Shown piece after piece: positions 7,727-16,342 of a stretch of 64,000 bases of DNA; within the stretch, counting starts at the first letter, position 1, and the number at the start of each line of letters is the position of its first letter. The stretch is from an uncultured Celeribacter sp. (GTDB lineage Bacteria; Pseudomonadota; Alphaproteobacteria; Rhodobacterales; Rhodobacteraceae), in assembly GCF_963675965.1 (NCBI RefSeq), contig NZ_OY780935.1, positions 2,406,501-2,470,500 on the forward strand, in the 5' to 3' direction. Under the pieces are notes generated by a model. It searched no databases. It saw nothing but the letters and a program-made list of their open reading frames with translations, and was not told the origin of the DNA. A program made the position numbers and the translations under genes.

Positions 7727-10700
7727 ATGTTGGGATTGAATTTCTCGACCCGCGATTCTGCGGGCATCGTAACGACAGGCACGATTTCTGAAAACGCTGA
7801 CGTGATAGACGTCCGCACCGTCGACGATATTTCGTTGAACCTGTCAACGTCGGACGTCGTGAGCTATGTGCGGCAGGGCGACAATCTGGTCCTGCACCTG
7901 GCGGATGGTCAGGTTGTGACGCTTTCGGGCTTTTTCGAAGGTGGCGACCGTGAGCTGCTGCTCTCGGAGCATGGTGAAATGACCCGGGTCGAATTTGCCG
8001 ATGATGATCAGGGCGCGCTTTACGCCTCGTATCAGGACATCGATCTGAGTGGCAAATGGAGCGAATATGATCGCCTTGCCTTCCTCGATCTGGAACGGGT
8101 CGAACCGGTTGTCGCGCCACTGGTCGGGGCCGCGCTTCTCGGGGGCAGTGGTCTGGGCGCGGCTGCAACAGCCGCCGCAGGCGCAGCCGTGGTCGGCGCT
8201 GCCGTGATCAACACCGGGGATGACGATGAGAGCGGTCGGGACAGCTCCGCGCCAGATGTTACGGTCTCTTCTGGTGTCGAAAACACTGGTGATTATGTGA
8301 ATGGCGACAGCTACGACAGTGGCAGCTTCGGGTTTGCCGGTGAAGGCGAACCGGGGGCCACTGTCGAGGTCACTGTGAATGACACGACGCACACGACGAC
8401 CGTTGATGAAGATGGCACCTGGAGTGTCGATTTCGACAGCGACACCATCGATGGTGGGGAATACACCACAGAGGTGAGCGTCACCACGACCGACGAGGCG
8501 GGCAATTCGAGCACCGTGATCGAAACGCTTGTGGTGGACACCGAGGCCGAGGACCTGAGTTTCGACACGGTCGAAGGCGATGACGTGATCAACATCGTTG
8601 AGGCGAGCGACGACGTGGTTGTCTCGGGCCAGTCCGAAGCCGGTGCGACTGTCGTTGTCGAACTAGAGGGCCAGACGGTGGAAACCGTGGTCGATGAGAA
8701 CGGCACCTGGAGCGTGACCTTCGAAGGGTCCGAACTGCCGGGAGGCACCTACGAGAGCACCGTGACCGCGACGGTCACCGATGCCTATGGCAATGCCGCG
8801 ACCTATACGCATGATGTGACGATTGACCTTGAAACCTCCGTGGCGCTCGACGGCAATACCGGTGGGGCTGACGGCACCGTGAACCTGACCGAAATGACCG
8901 ATGGGGTTGCGGTCAGCGGCACCGGCGAGGCTGGGGCAACCGTGGTCGTGACCGTGGCCGGTGTGTCGCAGACGACGACTGTGTCGGAAGATGGCAGTTG
9001 GTCGGTGAGCTATGCAAACGGCAGCCTGCCGGAGGGGGTGTACACCGCCGCTGTTAGCGTGGAGGCCACCGATCTGGCCGGCAATACCGCGATCGCCTCT
9101 GGCAGCTTTGAGGTCGACACGACCACAACAGTTGCGATTGATGGCGGCCATTCCGGCGGCGACGAAACGGTGAACGAGGTGGAAAGCCAATCCGCGCTGA
9201 GCTTCTCCGGGACGGCGGAGGCGGGGGCCAGTGTCGCCGTGACGCTGGCCGGCGTGACCCAGACTGTGGTGGCCGACGGCGACGGCGTCTGGAGCGTCAC
9301 CTATGCCGCTGGCACCGTGGCTTTCGGGGAATATGACACCGAGCTAACCGCCGTTTCCACCGATGCAGCCGGGAATACGTCCACGGCCACGAGCACCGTG
9401 CATGTCGATACGGTCGCCGGGGACATCGCCCTGTCTAGCGATCCGATCGAAGGCGACAATGTGATCAACGCGGTCGAAGCCTCTGACGGGGTCTGGATCA
9501 CCGGAACGGCCACGCCGGGCCACACGGTCGAAGTCACTTTGGGGGGCGCGTCGCATACCGTCACGTCTACACCAGAGGGCACATTTGCCGCCTTTTTCGA
9601 AGCGACAGAGGTGACTGCAGGGGAATATGACACCACAGCGACGGCCACGATTTCGGATGACGCGGGCAACAGCAAAACCGTGCAAACCGCCGTCGAAGTC
9701 GACACGCTGGTGTCCAACTTCGCCGAAACCGGTGTGCAGGGCGGTGCTGATGGTGTCGTCAACGCGGCCGAAACGGCAGAAGGTGTGATCCTGTCGGGGA
9801 CCGTTGAAATCGGGTCGACGGTGACCGTCTCTTATGGCGGGGCGGTTTATGCCGCGACGGTGGCGTCTGATGGCAGCTGGAGCGCGGAGATTCCTGCGTC
9901 CGCCCTGCCTGCGGGCGAGGGCACAGCCGATGTGATCATCAACGCCACCGATCCGGCGGGCAACACAGCTTCTCTTGTAGAGACCGTGACCTATGACACG
10001 CTGGTCAATGATCTGAGCATCGAGGCTGATACTGCGCTGAACCTGTCCGAAGTCGCCGCAGGCACGACCTTCACCGGGACCGTCGAGGCAGGATCTGCCG
10101 TGCAAGTGACACTCAATGGTGTGACGCAGGCTGCGACGGTGGCCGCAGACGGCAGCTGGAGCGTGACTTATGACGCAGATCAGATCGAACTGGGCACCTA
10201 TACCACCGATCTGGTGGTGACCGCGACTGACGCGGCGGGCAACACGCTGAGTGAAACCACAACGATTGCGGTGGACACCGAAGCGGACACCCCAAACATC
10301 GAGGCGATCACCCGTGACGCCAGCGGCATTCGCGCGGTCACCATCGCGGAGACCGACGAAGATGTGTCAGTCTTCTCGCTCAGCGATGATGGCACCGCGA
10401 CGGAAGTTGGCCACACGGCGATCGATCTTGGCGATGATACCTATCTGAACTTTAGTCAGAACGTGTCAAACGGCGATCAGATCGTCGTGGTCGGTGAAGA
10501 TGATGCGGGCAACGACTCGGCCTCTTTGCTGGTTCTGGACACCACCACGAACCGTCCGGACGGCGAATATTTCGCTGTGGATACCGACAATGCGGGGCTG
10601 GATGGTTTCGAGATCGACACGATCAATCTCGAATTCGTCAATGGCGGTGAGGTGACCCTCACGGCAGCGGATCTGGATCGTCTGGCCGGTGATGACAACA

Positions 10701-10855
10701 CCTTGACCATCACCGGGGACACGGATGACCGTGTCGTGCTCGACGGCGGCAGCCTGACTGACACGACGACGATCGACGGGACCTCCTACGATATTTACAC
10801 GTTGGGCGACGATCAGGTGCTGATCGATCACAATATCGAAGTCGTCCTTCCGTAA
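7727..10855 (+). CDS. Large BapA-like biofilm adhesin with Ig-like repeats (type I secretion substrate)
   Basis: A 1042-residue surface adhesin. The N-terminus (about 35-92) matches the BapA-prefix pattern, with SDVVSYVRQGDNLVLHLADG followed by a GFF and VEF segment. A very hydrophobic Ala/Gly stretch (about 126-161, containing ATAAAGAAV) follows, then a DDDE linker. Seven Ig-like modules of about 95-98 residues come next, and an unrepeated C-terminal domain (about 850-1042) with LTAADLDRLAGDDNTL ends in a short hydrophobic IEVVLP. There is no Sec signal peptide, as expected for type I secretion, and no GGxGxD RTX repeats. The three export genes follow at once. The composition (Asp/Thr/Val-rich, acidic) is typical of calcium-tolerant adhesins. 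The start codon has only a weak ribosome site. High confidence in the class; the ligand is unknown. Confidence 0.85.
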   Translation: MLGLNFSTRDSAGIVTTGTISENADVIDVRTVDDISLNLSTSDVVSYVRQGDNLVLHLADGQVVTLSGFFEGGDRELLLSEHGEMTRVEFADDDQGALYASYQDIDLSGKWSEYDRLAFLDLERVEPVVAPLVGAALLGGSGLGAAATAAAGAAVVGAAVINTGDDDESGRDSSAPDVTVSSGVENTGDYVNGDSYDSGSFGFAGEGEPGATVEVTVNDTTHTTTVDEDGTWSVDFDSDTIDGGEYTTEVSVTTTDEAGNSSTVIETLVVDTEAEDLSFDTVEGDDVINIVEASDDVVVSGQSEAGATVVVELEGQTVETVVDENGTWSVTFEGSELPGGTYESTVTATVTDAYGNAATYTHDVTIDLETSVALDGNTGGADGTVNLTEMTDGVAVSGTGEAGATVVVTVAGVSQTTTVSEDGSWSVSYANGSLPEGVYTAAVSVEATDLAGNTAIASGSFEVDTTTTVAIDGGHSGGDETVNEVESQSALSFSGTAEAGASVAVTLAGVTQTVVADGDGVWSVTYAAGTVAFGEYDTELTAVSTDAAGNTSTATSTVHVDTVAGDIALSSDPIEGDNVINAVEASDGVWITGTATPGHTVEVTLGGASHTVTSTPEGTFAAFFEATEVTAGEYDTTATATISDDAGNSKTVQTAVEVDTLVSNFAETGVQGGADGVVNAAETAEGVILSGTVEIGSTVTVSYGGAVYAATVASDGSWSAEIPASALPAGEGTADVIINATDPAGNTASLVETVTYDTLVNDLSIEADTALNLSEVAAGTTFTGTVEAGSAVQVTLNGVTQAATVAADGSWSVTYDADQIELGTYTTDLVVTATDAAGNTLSETTTIAVDTEADTPNIEAITRDASGIRAVTIAETDEDVSVFSLSDDGTATEVGHTAIDLGDDTYLNFSQNVSNGDQIVVVGEDDAGNDSASLLVLDTTTNRPDGEYFAVDTDNAGLDGFEIDTINLEFVNGGEVTLTAADLDRLAGDDNTLTITGDTDDRVVLDGGSLTDTTTIDGTSYDIYTLGDDQVLIDHNIEVVLP
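8250..10290 (+). repeat. Seven tandem Ig-like coding repeats (about 290 bp each) in the adhesin
   Basis: Module starts recur near 8251, 8550, 8836, 9122, 9418, 9710 and 10003, a period of about 282-295 bp. Each unit repeats the order GDDVIN/GADGTVN-like loop, SGxAExGAxVxVTL, DGxWSVxY and a closing TDAAGNT segment. Units are diverged in DNA, so this is an old amino-acid-level repeat rather than a recent duplication. Such arrays usually vary in copy number between strains. Confidence 0.8.
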
Positions 10856-10868
10856 TTCCCGAAGAGAG

Positions 10869-10905
10869 GCGGGCAGGCGGCCAGAATGGTGCGCTTGCCC
10901 GCTTT
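10869..10905 (+). terminator. Hairpin between adhesin and its exporter genes (possible attenuator)
   Basis: GCGGGCAGGC (10869-10878) pairs with GCTTGCCCGC (10893-10902), nine of ten positions matched, with a 14-nt loop and a short TTT after it. It lies 14 bp past the adhesin stop and before the TolC-like gene. A weak terminator here would lower exporter expression relative to the adhesin; this role is inference. Confidence 0.45.
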
Positions 10906-10935
10906 GCCCTTGAGTACAGGAAGACGGATGAGACG

Positions 10936-12246
10936 ATGGTGAGACAGATGCGAACTTTCGCGACGCTGCTGGCCCTGACGGCAGCACTGTCCGGCTGCAT
11001 GCGGGGGGCGGGTCCGATGTCGATCCTGTCCGGATCCGGTCGCACGCCCGATGCAACGTCCCGCGCTGCGCTGTCTATGACCGATCAGCAAGCCACCTCG
11101 CCGCTTATTTCCGACCTGATGGCGCGCCAAACCGTGCTCGCGCCGGGGTCTGCCTATGCACAGGTGGCCGATGCGGTCATGGCCACCTCTTCGGGTGTGG
11201 CGCAGGCCGAGTTGCGGGCGGCCCGGATGCGGGCGGTGGCGCGGTCGAAAAACTGGTTGCCCACGATTGGGCCGACGATTTCCCTGAATGCGCTGGGCGA
11301 TGTGGTTGCCGGGTTGCTGGTCGATCTGACGCTCTATGACAATGGCAAACGCAAGGCAGAACGGGAATTCGCCGCCGCCGATGTCGAAGTGTTCGCGGTC
11401 GCCCTGTCGCAGGACGTGAACGACCGGCTGTATGACGGGTTGACGCTCTATATCACCATCGCGGAAGCGCGTGAAAAGGCTGGGATCACCGAACGTGGAC
11501 TGGGCCGGATGCAGGAATTCAACCGCGTTGTGACCGAACGTGTCAAAGGCGGAGCCTCCAGTCTGTCCGATCAGCGTGTGGTGCGTTCGACCATTTCGGA
11601 AATGGCGCATGAGGCCAGCACTCATCGCGAGGCCGAAGCCAGTGCCCGCGCGGAACTTGCGGCCCTGACCGGCGGGGCCAGCCTGCCCGAGATGACACAT
11701 GCCGCCGGGGTAAACACGCCCATGGGTGGCATGACAGCGCTGGATGTTTTGCGCGCCGAAGCCGAAGCCAAACGCGCCGCCGCCGAGGGCAAGGCAGAAC
11801 GAGCAGCCATGCTGCCGACGCTGTCGGCCTCCACCATTCTGGGGGTCGGAAAATCCCGTTCTCTTGACTATGAAGGCACCGGTCTGGGGCTTGGAACGGC
11901 GGCGGAAATGGACGCCAGCCGGGCGCGCGAAGCGGCAGCACTGGCCGAGGTGGAACAGGCACGCGAAACGGCTGCGCGCAAACGGTCGCGTCTGGACAGT
12001 CAGCTCAGTGCTCTGCGCCGTCAGGAACGCGATGCTGCCGATCTGGTGCAGCAGACCCGCGCCAACTACCGCATTTTTCAAGAGCAATTCGAAGCGGGTC
12101 AGAAAAGCGTCATGGATGTGCTGAACGTCTATGAACAGATGATCCAGAACGAGCTACAGCATATCGATTTGAAATATCAGGTTGTTCAGGCGGAGTTGGA
12201 AATCGCACGCATGCAGGGCGCTCTGGCAGAAGGGGCGAAGATTTGA
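10936..12246 (+). CDS. TolC-family outer membrane channel, lipoprotein type
   Basis: Outer-membrane exit duct of the adhesin's type I secretion system. The 436-residue protein begins with a lipoprotein signal (FATLLALTAALSGCMRG; lipobox LSGC with Cys near residue 21) and continues as a long, mostly helical, Ala/Glu/Arg-rich coiled-coil protein with the two-repeat feel of the OEP family, including QVADAVMATSSGVAQAELRAARMRAVARSKNW in the first repeat (read in two parts). The in-frame ATG at 10948 (MRTFATLL) has a better ribosome site (GGTGAGA) and is an alternative start. Its stop overlaps the TTG start of the ABC gene. The family call is strong from context. Confidence 0.83.
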   Translation: MVRQMRTFATLLALTAALSGCMRGAGPMSILSGSGRTPDATSRAALSMTDQQATSPLISDLMARQTVLAPGSAYAQVADAVMATSSGVAQAELRAARMRAVARSKNWLPTIGPTISLNALGDVVAGLLVDLTLYDNGKRKAEREFAAADVEVFAVALSQDVNDRLYDGLTLYITIAEAREKAGITERGLGRMQEFNRVVTERVKGGASSLSDQRVVRSTISEMAHEASTHREAEASARAELAALTGGASLPEMTHAAGVNTPMGGMTALDVLRAEAEAKRAAAEGKAERAAMLPTLSASTILGVGKSRSLDYEGTGLGLGTAAEMDASRAREAAALAEVEQARETAARKRSRLDSQLSALRRQERDAADLVQQTRANYRIFQEQFEAGQKSVMDVLNVYEQMIQNELQHIDLKYQVVQAELEIARMQGALAEGAKI

Positions 12247-14531
12247 CGACACCCTCCAAAATTGCCTTCTCTTTATCCGGGGCCGCAAACGTAAGCGCGG
12301 GGGACGCAGGGACGTCAGCGGCCCCGATCCGACAGGGCGAAAGCCCGGAGCGCGGCCTTGAGCCCGACCACCTGCGCGTGGTGTCCGATCGCAGCGCTCC
12401 GGCGCGGTCACACACACAGCAACAGACCCGGCCTTTCCCGCCGCGCTTTGCCCAGCGTGCGGAGCTGGTCGGCACGCTGGCCGCGCATTTCGGCCTCTCC
12501 GCCGTCCATGAAGATCTGATGGAAAGCTTTGCCGATCAGAGCGGTGAGGATGTCACGCCTGCCGCGATGGCACGGGCATTGCGTCTGACCGGTCTGGAGG
12601 CCGAGGTTCAAAGCAAGGCGAAGATCACGCCGAAGCTCTGGCCGGCGCTGGCCTATATGACCTCGGGCCATGTGGTTTTGGTGCTGGAACAAAATGGCAC
12701 AGCGCTGACGCTCTATTCTCCCGCGGCAGAGGATGGACGCGAAACGGTGCCTCTTGCAGATTTCGCGCCTTATTTTGCCGGAACTTTGGTTCGTGGGTGG
12801 AAAAGCATCGATGCGATTTCCAGATCACACTTGCCAGATTTCTCAAAACAGCATTGGTTTTGGGGGGAATTCAAAGCCTTCCGGCGTCAGATCGGTGAGA
12901 TCGCACTGGGATCGTTGGTCGCCAATGTGCTTGCTGTGGCCGTGGCAATGTTTTCTCTGCAGGTTTATGACCGTGTGATTCCCCATAAATCGCAGTCGAC
13001 CCTCTGGGTTTTGGCATTGGGCGCGGTGCTGGCCATTGCGCTGGAAGCGACGCTGAAACTGGCGCGCGCACGTCTGATGGATGGCGCGGGACGGCAGATC
13101 GAAATGCGGGTGCAATCCATGCTGATGGGGCGGCTTTTGGGCATGCGTTCCGATGTGCGTCCGACCACGCCGACAGGTCTGTTTTCCGCGATGCGCGAAT
13201 TCGGTGCCGTGCGAGAGTTTTTCACCGCTTCGACCATCGGGTCGCTTGCCGACATTCCCTTTATCTTTCTGTTTCTGGCTCTGGTGGCTTCGATCGCCGG
13301 GCCGGTAGTGTGGCTGTTGGTGATCGGCGCGGTTGTGATGGTCGTGCCGGGCTATCTGATGCAGAAAAAGATGATGCGGCTGACCCAGGAGACCCAGGGT
13401 GCTTCGGCGCGCGCCACGCGTTTGCTGCATGAGGCGGTATTTGAACTGGATACGATCAAGACCCAGCGCGGCGAAGACCGCGTGCGGCGCATTTGGGATG
13501 AACTCAATCTGCTGTCGGCGGTCAAATCGTCGGAACAGCGCAAGATCTCGGGAATCCTGACGTTCTGGTCTCAGGGGGTACAGCAGCTCACCTATATTCT
13601 TGCGGTGGTGACGGGCACCTATCTGGTGTTTGCGGGCGAATTCACCGTCGGCACGATCATTGCCACGGGCATTTTGACCTCGCGCACTCTGGCGCCTTTG
13701 ACGCAGCTCTCAGGCACGCTGGCGCGCTGGAGCAATGTCAAAACCGCGCTCGATGGGCTGGACGCCATCGCCAGTGCGCCACAGGACAATGATGCGGGCC
13801 GGAATTTCCTGCGTCGCCCGCGCATTTCCGGTGCCTATCAGATGCGCGAAATGCAGTTTCGTTACGACCCGGAGGGCGCGCCGACACTGGATCTGGCAGC
13901 GATTGACCTTAAACCGGGACAACGGATTGCGGTTCTGGGGGCGAATGGATCGGGCAAAAGCACCTTCCTGAAGCTGCTCGCCGGTCTTTATGCGCCGACG
14001 CAGGGACGGTTGCTGCTCGACGGGACGGAGATGTCCCAGATCGATCCGCGCGATATTCGCCGTTCGGTCGGCTATCTCGGGCAGGATGTGCGGCTGTTTG
14101 CAGGCACCTTGCGCGACAACCTTAACCTGAACGGGCTTGAGCGCGAGGATGCGCGGCTGTTGTGTGCGCTGGACTTTGCGGGGCTGGGTGCCTTTGTGCG
14201 CGGGCATCATCGTGGCCTTGATCTGGAAATTCGAGATGGTGGCGAAGGCCTGTCCGTCGGTCAGCGTCAGTCCATCGGCTGGGCGCGGCTTTGGTTGCAG
14301 GATCCATCGGTGTGTCTTCTGGATGAACCCACGGCGGCCTTGGATCAGGCGTTGGAAACCGCGCTGGTGGCCCGCCTCAAACCGTGGTTGCAGGGGCGCA
14401 CAGCGGTGATCGCAACGCACCGCATGCCCATTGTCGATCTGGCCGATCGCGCCATGGTGTTCAAAGCGGGGCGTATGGTTGTTGACGGGCCGCGCGATCA
14501 GGTCATGGCGCATCTGTCGGGGGGACGGTGA
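12243..14531 (+). CDS. Type I secretion ABC transporter with inactive C39-like domain (LapB/HlyB type)
   Basis: Inner-membrane exporter ATPase for the adhesin. The 762-residue protein has an extra disordered N-terminus (about 1-60), a peptidase-C39-like domain (about 65-200) with no visible catalytic Cys, so it would be a substrate-docking CLD, a membrane domain of six expected helices, and a C-terminal nucleotide-binding domain. That domain shows Walker A GANGSGKST (about 565), Q-loop GYLGQD, signature LSVGQRQ (about 669), Walker B VCLLDEP (about 691) and the switch His in ATHRMP. The only sensible start is TTG at 12243, overlapping the stop of the previous gene (TTGA), which implies translational coupling. 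HlyD-like partner follows with a TGATG overlap. High confidence. Confidence 0.92.
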   Translation: MTTPSKIAFSLSGAANVSAGDAGTSAAPIRQGESPERGLEPDHLRVVSDRSAPARSHTQQQTRPFPPRFAQRAELVGTLAAHFGLSAVHEDLMESFADQSGEDVTPAAMARALRLTGLEAEVQSKAKITPKLWPALAYMTSGHVVLVLEQNGTALTLYSPAAEDGRETVPLADFAPYFAGTLVRGWKSIDAISRSHLPDFSKQHWFWGEFKAFRRQIGEIALGSLVANVLAVAVAMFSLQVYDRVIPHKSQSTLWVLALGAVLAIALEATLKLARARLMDGAGRQIEMRVQSMLMGRLLGMRSDVRPTTPTGLFSAMREFGAVREFFTASTIGSLADIPFIFLFLALVASIAGPVVWLLVIGAVVMVVPGYLMQKKMMRLTQETQGASARATRLLHEAVFELDTIKTQRGEDRVRRIWDELNLLSAVKSSEQRKISGILTFWSQGVQQLTYILAVVTGTYLVFAGEFTVGTIIATGILTSRTLAPLTQLSGTLARWSNVKTALDGLDAIASAPQDNDAGRNFLRRPRISGAYQMREMQFRYDPEGAPTLDLAAIDLKPGQRIAVLGANGSGKSTFLKLLAGLYAPTQGRLLLDGTEMSQIDPRDIRRSVGYLGQDVRLFAGTLRDNLNLNGLEREDARLLCALDFAGLGAFVRGHHRGLDLEIRDGGEGLSVGQRQSIGWARLWLQDPSVCLLDEPTAALDQALETALVARLKPWLQGRTAVIATHRMPIVDLADRAMVFKAGRMVVDGPRDQVMAHLSGGR

Positions 14532-15700
14532 TGGCAAGTTATGAAACCATGCTGGAACAGGATTTCAATCGCCCTAGCTGGGTGATCCGGATTTCCGCGC
14601 TTGTGGTGCTGGTGTTTCTGCTCTGGGCCTCGGTGGCTCGCGTCGATGAGATCGTTCGGGGCAATGGTGAAATGATTTCGTCGTCGCGTCCGCAGATCGT
14701 TCAGAACCTCGAAGGGGGGATTCTGTCGGAGCTTTTGGTGCATGAGGGCGAACAGGTTGAACAGGGGCAAGTTCTGGCGCGCCTTCAGGGCACGGAATTT
14801 CGCACCTCTGCCGATGATCTGCAGGAAAAACTGGATGCGCTTGAGATCCGGCGTTTGCGTCTTGAGGCGGAGATGGCCGGTGAAAGCCGTTTTACCGTGC
14901 CCGAGGCGCTTGCGGCGCGTGCGCCCGATGCTGTTGCCTCCGAAAGGGCGCTACTGAGCGCACGTGTCGGGGATTTCAATGCGCGTCGCGAAGGTGCGCA
15001 GGCGGTGTTGAAACAGGCCGCGACGGAACGCGATCTAATGGAAGACATGCTCCGGAAAAATGTCGTCGCCCTGATCGAAGTCACGCGGGCGCGTAAAGCA
15101 TTTTCCGATGCCGAACTGAAATACAATGAAATCGTCAGCCAGATGAAGCTGGAGCGGGCTGAGGATTATTCGGATACGCTCAAAGACATTGCCACGGTCA
15201 AGCAGCAGCTGACACTGGCACAGGACCAGCTGGAACGCACGGTGATCACCGCGCCGATGCGCGGCATCGTCAACAATCTGACCGTGACGACCATCGGCGG
15301 GGTGGTGCGACCAGGGGACGAGATCGTACAGATCATTCCCGTCGATGAAGACCTGTTCATCGAGGCGCAGGTGCGGCCCGAAGACATTGCCCATGTCGAA
15401 CCGGGGCAGGAGGCGACGATCAAGCTGACGGCCTATGACTATACGATCTATGGCTCGCTCAAGGGCGACGTGAAGGTTGTTTCTGCGGACACGTTTGAAG
15501 ATGAACGGGACCCGAATGCCGAACCCTATTATCGTGTGACCGTCTCGGTTGATCTCGACAGTCTGACCGAACGCCAGCAGCAGATTGAAATCCGGCCGGG
15601 CATGCGTGCGACGGTAGAGCTGCACACCGGGTCCAAGACGTTTTTGCGCTATCTGATGAAACCGCTCTATAAATCCCAAGAGGCCTTCCGCGAACCCTGA
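14531..15700 (+). CDS. HlyD-family membrane fusion protein of the type I secretion system
   Basis: Periplasmic adaptor linking the ABC exporter to the TolC-like duct. The 389-residue protein has a short cytoplasmic N-terminus, one membrane helix (about 18-36, ISALVVLVFLLWASVARVDE), a split biotinyl-lipoyl-like domain (NLEGGILSELLVHEGEQVEQ, and later ITAPMRGIVNNLTVTTIGGV), a long coiled-coil hairpin (about 85-230), and a C-terminal beta domain ending at a RPGMRATVELHTG segment. The ATG at 14531 overlaps the ABC stop codon (TGATG). It completes the adhesin-duct-ABC-adaptor set. High confidence. Confidence 0.92.
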   Translation: MASYETMLEQDFNRPSWVIRISALVVLVFLLWASVARVDEIVRGNGEMISSSRPQIVQNLEGGILSELLVHEGEQVEQGQVLARLQGTEFRTSADDLQEKLDALEIRRLRLEAEMAGESRFTVPEALAARAPDAVASERALLSARVGDFNARREGAQAVLKQAATERDLMEDMLRKNVVALIEVTRARKAFSDAELKYNEIVSQMKLERAEDYSDTLKDIATVKQQLTLAQDQLERTVITAPMRGIVNNLTVTTIGGVVRPGDEIVQIIPVDEDLFIEAQVRPEDIAHVEPGQEATIKLTAYDYTIYGSLKGDVKVVSADTFEDERDPNAEPYYRVTVSVDLDSLTERQQQIEIRPGMRATVELHTGSKTFLRYLMKPLYKSQEAFREP

Positions 15701-15720
15701 TCCGGGGCTAGAGTGCTGGC

Positions 15721-16326
15721 ATGAGCCAGGATATTCCCATTCGCGACGCCGCCACGATCATTTTGCAGCGTCAGATCGATGAGATGCCGCATGTCCTCAT
15801 GGGGCAGCGCGGGAAGACGGCGGCATTCATGCCCGGAAAATTCGTCTTTCCCGGCGGCGCCGTTGATCCCGAAGATTTCGACCGGCCCGTGCCCGGCGCC
15901 TTGTCACCAGAGTGTCAGCGCCGTCTGGCGCGCGAAGCGGACGGGCGTCTGGCGCAGGCACTTCCCAACGCGGCCCTGCGGGAATTGCGGGAAGAAACCG
16001 GATTGGTTCTGCCCGATGTGACCGGGTTTCATTTCCTGTTTCGCGCGATCACGCCTCCCAACCGCCCACGTCGGTTCGATGCACGGTTCTTTCTGGCAGA
16101 TGCCGCGCGTTTGCAGGGTGATCCGGATGATTTTTCACAGGCCGAAGACGAGTTGTCACATCTGCAATGGGTGACGCTCGAATATGCGCGCAGTTTGGAT
16201 CTGCCCTTTGTGACCCGCGTCGTTCTTGGCGAGGCGGAAGCCGCGCTGTCGCGGCCTTTGCCACCCGAGGCGGTGCCTTTCTACGATCACCGGACTCCGA
16301 TCGGGGAAATCCGGGCATTACGCTGA
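15721..16326 (+). CDS. NUDIX hydrolase
   Basis: A 201-residue member of the NUDIX fold, likely cleaving a nucleoside diphosphate-linked compound such as a CoA or NDP-sugar derivative. It shows FMPGKFVFPGGAVDPED and the catalytic part of the Nudix box, RELREETGL, but the upstream G-x5-E part is displaced by an insertion (positions expected to be E read Q). This layout is common in the NUDT7/8/19-like branch. It is 20 bp after the HlyD gene and may be read through, but functionally it looks separate. Convergent with the exonuclease gene. Substrate unknown. Confidence 0.85.
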   Translation: MSQDIPIRDAATIILQRQIDEMPHVLMGQRGKTAAFMPGKFVFPGGAVDPEDFDRPVPGALSPECQRRLAREADGRLAQALPNAALRELREETGLVLPDVTGFHFLFRAITPPNRPRRFDARFFLADAARLQGDPDDFSQAEDELSHLQWVTLEYARSLDLPFVTRVVLGEAEAALSRPLPPEAVPFYDHRTPIGEIRALR

Positions 16327-16342
16327 GGACGTAGCGCGGGCG

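Noticed and set aside
8250..10290. Regular repeats considered as a CRISPR array
   Set aside because: The period is about 290 bp, in frame, and encodes Ig-like modules; there are no short identical repeats with unique spacers.
7727..10855. RTX toxin
   Set aside because: No GGxGxD nonapeptides and no toxin or lipase domain; the BapA-like prefix and Ig repeats indicate an adhesin.
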